A stretch of DNA of 64,000 bases from an uncultured Bacilli bacterium (GTDB lineage: Bacteria > Bacillota_I > Bacilli_A > RF39 > UBA660), in contig CAKOKS010000005.1 in the NCBI GenBank assembly GCA_934095845.1, forward strand, positions 6,173-70,172. The letters are read 5' to 3'. The notes below the pieces were generated by a model. The model was not told the DNA's origin, did not search any database, and saw nothing but the letters and a program-made list of their open reading frames with translations. The position numbers and the translations under genes are program-made. Below, piece after piece: positions 26,347-34,087 of this stretch (positions are counted from its first letter, which is position 1; each line of letters starts with the position of its first letter).

Positions 26347-26964
26347 CTAAGATTTTAATTCCTTTCTAGCTTCTTTATATCTTGGATAATGTTTTTCTAC
26401 ACATTTCCAAAAAGCAACTGAATGATTCATATGAGAAAAATGGGATAACTCATGAACAATAACATAGTCAATTAAATAAGGTTTCTTATGTATTAGTTCA
26501 GTATTTAAAGTTACAGTCATACTTTTAGTATTGCAAACTCCCCATCTAGTTTTCATTTTTCTTGTTCTTAACCTAAACTTAGGTAAATTATCAAATGAAT
26601 CTAAATATAATTTCATTCGTTCTTCAAAAACACTTAAAGAATTCTTTTCTAAATATTCATTTGCTTTTTCTATAGATGGAGCAAATATTCTATCGTTATC
26701 AAATATTATTTTATTAAAATTAATATAATCTATTTCATTACCTAAATATAATACTTTTTCCTGTGACTTCTCACGTTTTTCCTGCTTTTTATACATTTTT
26801 ATAAGAGCATCTTTATTTTTTTCTAATAATCTTTTTATCTCTTTTTCACTTACATATTTTGGACATGTAACATAAATTTGATTTTTATCATTTATTCTAA
26901 AATATATATTTTTAATTTTTTTCTTTTCTATTACAATATCTAAATAATTACCATCAATATTCAT
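26347..26964 (-). CDS. YgjP-like zinc metalloprotease (DUF45/M48-type)
   Basis: 205 residues. The zinc site is 'VIVHELSHFSHMNHS..FW' (HExxH near residue 165 with a downstream His), and the upstream 'RTRKMKTRWGVCNTKSMTVTLN' is the YgjP (PF01863) signature; the N-terminal half is a beta-rich domain. It is probably a cytoplasmic peptidase; substrates are unknown. Its start overlaps the end of the 250-aa gene by 1 nt. Confidence 0.88.
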   Translation of the reverse strand: MNIDGNYLDIVIEKKKIKNIYFRINDKNQIYVTCPKYVSEKEIKRLLEKNKDALIKMYKKQEKREKSQEKVLYLGNEIDYINFNKIIFDNDRIFAPSIEKANEYLEKNSLSVFEERMKLYLDSFDNLPKFRLRTRKMKTRWGVCNTKSMTVTLNTELIHKKPYLIDYVIVHELSHFSHMNHSVAFWKCVEKHYPRYKEARKELKS

Positions 26965-27716
26965 TAACTATTTTTGAATATTTTATACCATTCATCTAAG
27001 CTAGTTGTTACTTTAGTAGATCCACTTTTAAATGCATCTTTGATATTTGACCATGTAATAGAAACTTTTCCTTTTAATTCTTTAAATTCATCTTTTAGCT
27101 TTTCACATTCATTTTTGTTTTTAGAACATACATACGCAAGTGAGTTCATATATTCACTTATTAATTTAGTTTTAATATTTTGATACTTTTCACTAAGCTC
27201 ATTTTTATAATTTGGAAAAAAAGAATCAATCTTACTATCAATCAATAAAGCATATTTGATAACTGTAATTTTAGTTTTAGTACTTAAGCTTTTAAAAGTT
27301 ACTCCATTAATAGTTCCATCATAAAAAATAAAATCAACGATCTTTATAAATGCATTTTTAGCTGTTTCTTTAAATGATTGGTTATTATTTGCGCTTATCA
27401 CTTCATAATCACTTTTAATTGTATTAATTATATCTTCTTCACTTACTTTAGTTGTAGTTATAGACTCTTTAGTTGTAGTAATAACAGTTGTTGTATTATT
27501 TTCATTTTTAATAATATCACCAACGTTTAAAGACTCATCAGTTATTTTTGTAGTTGTGTTATTTCCTTTAATATAAACATAATCGTTTTCACGTTTAATT
27601 ACTTCACCATAGTCATAAGATTCTTTTTTACCTTTAGATAAAAGTATTAATATAATTGCGATTAGTAGACCAATTATAACACCAACAAGTACGCCAACAT
27701 AAACATCTTTTTTCAT
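26964..27716 (-). CDS. Single-pass membrane protein with Thr-rich linker
   Basis: 250 residues: one N-terminal membrane segment (~7-27), a short beta domain ('YDYGEVIKRENDYVYIKG'), a Thr-rich spacer with repeated 'NTTT/ITTTK' and a helical C-terminal domain with two cysteines ('CSKNKNEC'). No family is recognised. It starts on the last base of the der stop codon, so expression is tied to der. The extracellular location of the C-terminal part is inferred from topology. Confidence 0.75.
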   Translation of the reverse strand: MKKDVYVGVLVGVIIGLLIAIILILLSKGKKESYDYGEVIKRENDYVYIKGNNTTTKITDESLNVGDIIKNENNTTTVITTTKESITTTKVSEEDIINTIKSDYEVISANNNQSFKETAKNAFIKIVDFIFYDGTINGVTFKSLSTKTKITVIKYALLIDSKIDSFFPNYKNELSEKYQNIKTKLISEYMNSLAYVCSKNKNECEKLKDEFKELKGKVSITWSNIKDAFKSGSTKVTTSLDEWYKIFKNS

Positions 27717-29035
27717 TATTCTTCACCCCTATTTTTAAATTGAATAATTATTGGAGTTCCATCTAAATCGAATGACTCTCTAATTTTATTTTCTAAGTAT
27801 CTTTCATAAGAAAAATGTACTAAGCCTTTATTATTAACATGAAATACAAATTTTGGAGGTCTTGTATCAGTTTGATTAACAAAGTAAATTTTTAATCTAC
27901 GACCTTTATAACTAGGTGGTTCATGTAAACTAACCGCATCTCTTATGACATCATTTAAAATGCTTGTTTTTATTTCTTTAGTGTATGATTCGTATGATTT
28001 TAATATTGCTGGCATAAGAGTATGTATTCTTGATTTAGTTTTTGCTGATAAGAATACTACATTAGCGTATGGAATAAATTGGAATTCATTTTCAATACGT
28101 TTTTTCCAAGTTTTAAGTTCAGCATCTTTATCTTTAACTGTATCCCATTTATTTACAACTAAACATATCGATTTTCCAGCATCTATTGCATAAGAAACAA
28201 TGTGTTTATCGTGTTCAATTATTCCTGTTTCAGCGTCAATTACAATTACCGCAACATCACATCTTTCAATAGCTTTTAAACTTCTAATTAAAGAATATTT
28301 TTCGATATTTTCATAAATTTTTCCTTTTTTACGCATACCAGCTGTATCTATTACTAGATAATCTTGATGTTCATATGTAAATTTAGAATCGGCTGAATCT
28401 CTAGTGGTTCCAGCAATATCTGAAACTATTTGTCTTTCTTCACCTAAAATAGCATTTACTAAACTACTTTTACCAACATTTGGTCTTCCGATTACTGCAA
28501 ATTTTAAAATTTCATCATCTTCGGAAGTTGTATATTCGGTAAAATCTTCAGTTATCATATTTAATAATGTATCAATATTTCTTTTATGTTCTGCTGATAT
28601 ACAAACAATATTTTCAAAACCTAATTCATAATATTCATATATGTTTTCGTCATGTTTTTTATCATCCATTTTATTTAAAGCAACTATTACTTTTTTATTA
28701 GTACGCATTAACATATCTCTTACTGCTAAATCATTTTGAGTAACGTTTTCTCTTCCATCAACAACAAAAACAATTACATCAGCTTCATCCATTGCAAGTT
28801 CAGCTTGCATTTTTATATTATCATTGAATTTTTCTTCGCTTAAATCAATACCTCCTGTATCAATTAAACTAAATGAATAATTTTTATAATTAACGATTCC
28901 ATAAAGTCTATCACGAGTTACACCTGGAGTATCTGCTATTATTGCTTTTTTTTCATTTATAAGTCTATTAAAAAGAGTTGATTTACCAGTATTCGGTCTT
29001 CCAACTAAACATACGGTTTTTCTCAAATTAATCAC
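27716..29035 (-). CDS. der: Ribosome-assembly GTPase Der (EngA)
   Basis: 439 residues with two consecutive GTPase domains: G1 motifs 'GRPNTGKST' (~11-19) and 'GRPNVGKSS' (~185-193), each with DTxG (DTGG, DTAG) and N/TKxD (NKMD, NKWD), and a C-terminal KH-like domain. It acts in 50S maturation. Length and layout are normal. It starts the downstream part of an operon with the Thr-rich membrane protein, the YgjP-like protease and TrmH. The pilin gene terminator lies just upstream. Confidence 0.96.
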   Translation of the reverse strand: MINLRKTVCLVGRPNTGKSTLFNRLINEKKAIIADTPGVTRDRLYGIVNYKNYSFSLIDTGGIDLSEEKFNDNIKMQAELAMDEADVIVFVVDGRENVTQNDLAVRDMLMRTNKKVIVALNKMDDKKHDENIYEYYELGFENIVCISAEHKRNIDTLLNMITEDFTEYTTSEDDEILKFAVIGRPNVGKSSLVNAILGEERQIVSDIAGTTRDSADSKFTYEHQDYLVIDTAGMRKKGKIYENIEKYSLIRSLKAIERCDVAVIVIDAETGIIEHDKHIVSYAIDAGKSICLVVNKWDTVKDKDAELKTWKKRIENEFQFIPYANVVFLSAKTKSRIHTLMPAILKSYESYTKEIKTSILNDVIRDAVSLHEPPSYKGRRLKIYFVNQTDTRPPKFVFHVNNKGLVHFSYERYLENKIRESFDLDGTPIIIQFKNRGEE

Positions 29036-29045
29036 GTCCTTTCAA

Positions 29046-29075
29046 GATAAAATATGGTACTTATAGTACCATATT
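29046..29075 (-). terminator. Terminator of the pilin gene
   Basis: An 11-bp perfect stem AATATGGTACT / AGTACCATATT with a 3-nt loop, followed on the minus strand by TTATC. Confidence 0.7.
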
Positions 29076-29093
29076 ATTGTGTTTTTTTCAAAT

Positions 29094-29708
29094 TTACTTT
29101 TTAGTAGTTGAAGTTATCTTTTTAGAAAGTCTTCTATATTCATGCCCAATATCTGGTTGATCTCTTCTTTCATCACATGTAGTTTTGTCAAAAACAGCAT
29201 ATGCACGAGTATATTTATAATAGATATATACATTACATTCATTAATGATATAGTCATCTACTGGATTAACTACAACTGAATCATAATAAGCTCTTTGTTT
29301 TTCATCTTTTGGGCAATTATATTGATCACATTGTTTTTTATGGTCATAATCTAAAGAACCAGTTTCAACTAAATCTTTAACACTCATTCTTACACAAGAA
29401 TAAGTTTCAAGACCACTTGCACCAGATTCATTTAAAACACCATTTTCTGCATAATAAACAGTGTCTATTTCATCATTACCTTTAAATTTAAAAGCACATT
29501 TACTTTTGCTAGTACGAATACTTCCCAAGTTGTTTGTTCCGTATGTTTCACCGGCACCAGATTCAATTTGTTCAATTTTTGTTTTATAAGCTTTTGTTTT
29601 TACTTTATTACTTAGTTTAAATGCATTTGGTACAGCTATTGCAAGAATTAAACCCATGATAACTATAACAGCAAGTAATTCAACTAGAGTAAAACCTTTA
29701 TTTTTCAT
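29094..29708 (-). CDS. Type IV prepilin-like protein
   Basis: 204 residues starting 'MKNKGFTLVELLAVIVIMGLILAI', the class III prepilin signature: cleavage after Gly and methylated Phe, with Glu at +5. The remainder is a pilin-type globular domain with six or more cysteines. The frame is open to 29753, but AGGTGATAGA precedes the ATG at 29708. Pilins assemble through a PilB/GspE ATPase; one is encoded at 34088. Prepilin peptidase and PilC are not in this window. It lies between engB and der, with a terminator after it. Confidence 0.9.
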   Translation of the reverse strand: MKNKGFTLVELLAVIVIMGLILAIAVPNAFKLSNKVKTKAYKTKIEQIESGAGETYGTNNLGSIRTSKSKCAFKFKGNDEIDTVYYAENGVLNESGASGLETYSCVRMSVKDLVETGSLDYDHKKQCDQYNCPKDEKQRAYYDSVVVNPVDDYIINECNVYIYYKYTRAYAVFDKTTCDERRDQPDIGHEYRRLSKKITSTTKK

Positions 29709-29756
29709 TCTATCACCTAATTTAATAATACAAAAAAATATAAAAAAACACAAGAA

Positions 29757-30350
29757 TTAATCTTGTGGTTCTGTAAAACTTTTTAAAATATTATATATTT
29801 CTTCTCTTCCCTTTTTAGTAACACTTGAAAAAAGTACAAATTTATCAGTTGGAACTATATTTAATGAGTCTTTTAAAACTTTTTCTGACTTTTCTTTTTG
29901 ACTTGCTTTAACTTTATCATATTTAGTAGCAACTATTACACATGGAATATTATAGTATTTTAAGTAATTATACATAAGTACATCATTTTCTTGTGCTTTA
30001 TGACGAAAATCAACAAGTAAAAATACACATTTTAAATTTGGTCTAGTTTTAATATATTCTTCTATCATAAGTCCAAATTTTCTTTGTTTTTCTTTGGATA
30101 CATCAGCATATCCATATCCAGGAACATCAACCAAATAAAATGAATCATTTAATAAATAAAAGTTAAGAGTTTGAGTTTTACCAGGTTTTCCTGAAGTATG
30201 AGCATAATTTTTTCTTCCAAGAACTGTATTTATAAAACTACTTTTACCTACATTACTTCTTCCACATAATAAAAATTCACTTTTATTGTCAGTTGGATAT
30301 TGACTTTTTCTTACTGCTATAGTCTCTAAACTTGAACTTTCTATTTTCAT
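29757..30350 (-). CDS. engB: Ribosome-biogenesis GTPase YsxC/EngB
   Basis: 197 residues, one GTPase domain: G1 'GRSNVGKSS' (~30-38), G2 Thr in 'HTSGKPGKTQT', G3 'DVPGYG' and G4 'TKYD'. It is needed for large-subunit assembly. A longer frame starts at 30413, but the ATG at 30350 has AGGTGAAT at good spacing and gives the family N-terminus. Its promoter shares a palindrome with that of recU. Confidence 0.95.
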   Translation of the reverse strand: MKIESSSLETIAVRKSQYPTDNKSEFLLCGRSNVGKSSFINTVLGRKNYAHTSGKPGKTQTLNFYLLNDSFYLVDVPGYGYADVSKEKQRKFGLMIEEYIKTRPNLKCVFLLVDFRHKAQENDVLMYNYLKYYNIPCVIVATKYDKVKASQKEKSEKVLKDSLNIVPTDKFVLFSSVTKKGREEIYNILKSFTEPQD

Positions 30351-30380
30351 AAATTCACCTACAATTACATTTACAAACTT

Positions 30381-30430
30381 ATTATAACAAATTTTTTTTG
30401 ATTTGCAAATCAAGGATTATATTATATAAT
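30381..30430. promoter_or_regulatory. Divergent promoters sharing one palindromic -35 (engB / recU)
   Basis: A perfect 16-bp palindrome TTGATTTGCAAATCAA (30398-30413) provides TTTGCA on both strands. On + : TTTGCA at 30402-30407, 17 bp, TATAAT at 30425-30430. On minus: TTTGCA at 30404-30409, 17 bp, TATAAT at 30381-30386 with a TG extension. The geometry is symmetric, so one polymerase or regulator bound here would affect both directions. Confidence 0.7.
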
Positions 30431-30447
30431 ATTTAAAGGTGATATTA

Positions 30448-31014
30448 ATGTTTTATCCAGGAGGAAGTAAAAAAAATGCTTTAACTAATAAAAAAAACAT
30501 AATATATGCAAATCGTGGTATGGGTCTTGAAAATCTAATTAACGAAAGTAATGAGTTTTATTTAGAAAAGGATATTGCAGTTATTTATAAAAAACCTACA
30601 CCTATAACGATTTCTGAAGTTAAATATGGAGAAAAAGAAAGAGTTATTACTAAAGCTTATTTTAGAACCCCTTCTACTTTAGATTATAATGGTATATATA
30701 AAGGAAAATATGTTGATTTTGATGCCAAAGAGACTTTATCTCATACTTCTTTTCCTTTAAATAATATACATGAGCATCAATTAAAACATATGAAAAAAAT
30801 TATTGAACATGGAGGAATATCTTTCCTTATTATTTCTATGAATGGACTTTTTTTCTATTTAGATGGAAATGATATTTTAAGGTTTATAGATGAAACTAAA
30901 AGAAAAAGTATTCCTTTTAGCTATATTCAAGAAAAAGGATATATTATAGAAACTAAAATAAGACCAAGACTTGATTATATAAAAATCTTAGATAACATAT
31001 ATTTTAAGGAGTAA
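30448..31014 (+). CDS. recU: Holliday junction resolvase RecU
   Basis: 188 residues of the Gram-positive RecU family. Visible signatures: 'YANRGMGLENLIN' near the start (stalk-adjacent region), 'TPSTLDYNGIYKGKYVDFDAKE' containing the acidic metal-binding residues and Lys of the restriction-like core, and 'HQLKHMKKI'. It cuts four-way junctions in recombination and segregation. A GTG 9 nt upstream is in frame, but the ATG has AGGTGA in front. It overlaps the RBS of the following class A PBP gene (5-bp gap), the same recU-ponA order as in Bacillus. Confidence 0.93.
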   Translation: MFYPGGSKKNALTNKKNIIYANRGMGLENLINESNEFYLEKDIAVIYKKPTPITISEVKYGEKERVITKAYFRTPSTLDYNGIYKGKYVDFDAKETLSHTSFPLNNIHEHQLKHMKKIIEHGGISFLIISMNGLFFYLDGNDILRFIDETKRKSIPFSYIQEKGYIIETKIRPRLDYIKILDNIYFKE

Positions 31015-31019
31015 AAAAC

Positions 31020-34001
31020 ATGAAAAAGAAGACTGTAAAGCAAGTGAAAAAGAAACGTAAAAAGAAAAATACATTCATGAAGAATATTAGAAAACGTATT
31101 GCTTATATAAAGAAAAAAATGATAAAATATAAACATAATAAAAACAATTCTAAGAAAAGAAAAAAGAAAGTTGAAAAAGACACCGAAGAATTGAAATTAT
31201 TAAGTTATAAAGAATATAAAGGATTAGAAAAAGTAAATGTATTCTTTAAGAATAGGAAAATGGTGATTAGTGACGATATGAAAAAATTTAAAAAGAAATT
31301 AAAATATGGAACTTTAAAAGATAAAGTTTTAATAATTATAATGCTTTGTTTAGTGTTGATATTTTCATTAGGTATTATATTCTGTGTCTATATTATAGCT
31401 ACTGCTCCTGAAATATCTGAAAAAAGATTATATAAAAGTAATGCAACCGTTTTATATGATAAAAATGGAAATGAAGTTAAAAGACTTGGTCTTGAAAACC
31501 GAGAAAAAGTTAGCTATGAGGAACTTCCTCAAGTTTTAGTAGATGCTATTGTTGCTACCGAAGATTCAAGATTTTTCCAACATAATGGTATAGATATTGC
31601 AAGATTTACTAAAGCAGTATTTGGCCAACTTCTTGGTAGAAGTGATGCTGGTGGAGGTTCTACTCTAACAATGCAAGTTTCCAAGAACGCTGCAACAAAT
31701 TCTAAGAGTCATGGTATTAAAGGTATTGTAAGAAAATTTACTGATATATATTTATCTGTATTTGTATTTGAAAAACAATATACTAAGGAACAAATAATAG
31801 AATTTTATGTAAATATTCCAAACTTAGGTTCTGGAACTTATGGTGTTGAACAAGCTAGTAAAACATATTTTGGTAAAAGTGTTTCTGAACTTAACTTAGG
31901 TGAAGCTGCTATGATAGCTGGACTATTCCAAGCTCCTAGTGCATATAATCCTTATGTTAATCCTAAAAACGCTGAAGCAAGACGTAATACGGTTTTAAAC
32001 TTAATGTGTAGACATGGTTATATTACTGAAGAAGAAAGAGATGCGGTTAAGTCTGTTCCAGTAGAAAGTATGTTAATTGGAAAAAGTAATTCTTTAAATA
32101 AATATGTTGGATTTATTGATACAGTTGTTGAAGAAGTAATTGCTAGAACAAAAACTAAAGCAAATCCAGATGGAGATGATCCTTACACTACTTCAATGAA
32201 GATTTGGACAACTTTAGATCCAGAAAAACAAGACGCTATAAACGATTTATATGATGGAAATACTAAATATAAATGGAAAAATGATGTTGCTCAAGCTGGT
32301 ATTGCGGTTGTATCCGTAGAAGATGGCTCTATAGTTGCTGTTGGGGCTGGTAGAAATAAGAAAACTGAAAGAAGTTTAAACTATGCTACTACTGCTAGAC
32401 ACCATCCAGGATCTACTGCTAAACCAGTACTTGATTATGGACCTGCTATTGAATATTTAAATTGGTCTACAGGTCAAACTATTATAGATGATGATTATAC
32501 TTATTCAGGTGGAGGTCAAATTAAAAACTTTGATAATCACCATAAAGGTATAATGACTGCTAAAACAGCACTTGCTCAATCAAGAAATATACCTGCTCTA
32601 TTTGCTTTCCAACAAACAACAAATGAACAAAAATTAGAGTTTGCAACTAATTTAGGTTGGAAACCAGAAACTTCAAGTGGAACTATTCTTGAAACTTGTT
32701 CAATCGGTGGATTCGATGGAGTTACTCCATTAGAAGCAGCTGCAGCTTATGCTACATTTGCTAGAGGTGGAACTTATATTGAACCATTCTCAGTTACAAA
32801 AATTGAATATACTGAAACTGGAGATGTTGTTAAAGTTACTCCTAAAAAAGTAACTGCTATGAGTGAAGAAACTGCTTACATGATTAATACAATTTTAAAA
32901 TATGCTGTTACTAGTGGTGTTATTGGAGCTGGTTCAGTAAGTGGAACTGATATTGCTGCTAAAACTGGTACTTCAACAGTTGATTCAGCTGTAAAAAAAC
33001 AATTAGGTAATAAAAATATAATTGGTGATTCTTGGGAAATTGCCTACTCTCCTGATTACGCTATAGCAACTTGGTATGGTTATCCAGAAAGAACAAAAGA
33101 CCATTACCTTACTTCTTCTGAAGGTGGAGCTGCAAGAAGAGAAATTACTAAAGTTTTAGTTTCAAGAATAATGAAAAAGAATTCAAGATTTAACCGACCT
33201 AATGGTATAGTTGAAGCGGAAATTGAACTTGGAACTGATCCTATTGAACTTGCAAGTGAAGATACACCAAGTGAACTTAGAAGTGTTGAGTTATTTAAAA
33301 AAGGATCTGTACCTACAACAACATCTGTTAGATTTGCAAAATTGTCAAATCCATCAAATTTAAAATTCACTAATAACAATGGTGTTGTTACATTAACTTG
33401 GGATAGTGCCCCTACTCCTGATGCTATTAATGAAAACTACTTAAGAGAATACTTTAATAATTCATCTGTATATAAAACATGGGCAGAAAAGTACTTACAA
33501 GAAAGAATAAATTACAACAATAATAAATTTGGTTCATTTGGATATCATGTGTATATGATTGCAAATGGTATAACTACTGATTTAGGATTTACTACTTCAA
33601 ATACATTCTCAACTAATATTAATGCAAATGCTAATGTATCATTCGTAGTTAAATCTTCATATCAAAAATTTACTAATAATCAATCTAGTGGAGTTACAAT
33701 TAATGTTTCTTCTGCTGCTACAACAAATCCTTTAAATATTACTTATAAAGGTTCAAGTTGTACTACTATCCAAGAATTTAATTCTCTTGGAACTAGTCCT
33801 AAAAATAAGGTAAAAGTACTAAATAATGGTGAAGATGTAACTGAAAGTGCTGTAATAAGTTATACTTGTAAAAATGAAACTGGAACTGATGTTGACTGTT
33901 CTTCATTAGTAAATGGAGTTAACTACTCTATTACATTCAAAGCTAAATATAATGGTCTTGAAGGAAGTAAAACAATTAATATAAAATCAACTTGTAATTA
34001 A
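31020..34001 (+). CDS. ponA: Class A penicillin-binding protein (PBP1)
   Basis: 993 residues. A long Lys-rich cytoplasmic tail (1-100) and membrane segment (103-127) precede the GT51 glycosyltransferase with 'EDSRFFQHNGID' (181-192, catalytic Glu181) and 'GGSTLTMQ'. The transpeptidase has STAK (465-468), SRN (521-523) and KTGTS near 655. After it come fibronectin-III-like and other extracellular repeats with three or four cysteines. It polymerises and cross-links peptidoglycan. The unusual points are the basic ~100-residue tail and the ~220-residue C-terminal extension. It is co-transcribed with recU and ends at a strong terminator. Confidence 0.95.
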   Translation: MKKKTVKQVKKKRKKKNTFMKNIRKRIAYIKKKMIKYKHNKNNSKKRKKKVEKDTEELKLLSYKEYKGLEKVNVFFKNRKMVISDDMKKFKKKLKYGTLKDKVLIIIMLCLVLIFSLGIIFCVYIIATAPEISEKRLYKSNATVLYDKNGNEVKRLGLENREKVSYEELPQVLVDAIVATEDSRFFQHNGIDIARFTKAVFGQLLGRSDAGGGSTLTMQVSKNAATNSKSHGIKGIVRKFTDIYLSVFVFEKQYTKEQIIEFYVNIPNLGSGTYGVEQASKTYFGKSVSELNLGEAAMIAGLFQAPSAYNPYVNPKNAEARRNTVLNLMCRHGYITEEERDAVKSVPVESMLIGKSNSLNKYVGFIDTVVEEVIARTKTKANPDGDDPYTTSMKIWTTLDPEKQDAINDLYDGNTKYKWKNDVAQAGIAVVSVEDGSIVAVGAGRNKKTERSLNYATTARHHPGSTAKPVLDYGPAIEYLNWSTGQTIIDDDYTYSGGGQIKNFDNHHKGIMTAKTALAQSRNIPALFAFQQTTNEQKLEFATNLGWKPETSSGTILETCSIGGFDGVTPLEAAAAYATFARGGTYIEPFSVTKIEYTETGDVVKVTPKKVTAMSEETAYMINTILKYAVTSGVIGAGSVSGTDIAAKTGTSTVDSAVKKQLGNKNIIGDSWEIAYSPDYAIATWYGYPERTKDHYLTSSEGGAARREITKVLVSRIMKKNSRFNRPNGIVEAEIELGTDPIELASEDTPSELRSVELFKKGSVPTTTSVRFAKLSNPSNLKFTNNNGVVTLTWDSAPTPDAINENYLREYFNNSSVYKTWAEKYLQERINYNNNKFGSFGYHVYMIANGITTDLGFTTSNTFSTNINANANVSFVVKSSYQKFTNNQSSGVTINVSSAATTNPLNITYKGSSCTTIQEFNSLGTSPKNKVKVLNNGEDVTESAVISYTCKNETGTDVDCSSLVNGVNYSITFKAKYNGLEGSKTINIKSTCN

Positions 34002-34023
34002 CCGATTTTTATCGGTTTTTTTC
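34000..34023 (+). terminator. Terminator of recU-ponA
   Basis: A 7-bp stem AACCGAT / ATCGGTT with a 4-nt T loop followed by a T run. The stop codon of ponA overlaps the left arm. Confidence 0.9.
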
Positions 34024-34053
34024 TTGACTATAAATGTTAGCCTATTGTATAAT
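34024..34053 (+). promoter_or_regulatory. Promoter of the PilB-like ATPase gene
   Basis: TTGACT, 18 bp, TATAAT; it starts directly after the ponA terminator. Confidence 0.8.
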
Positions 34054-34087
34054 TAGTATGGAATAAAATAAGATAGGGTTGATATGT

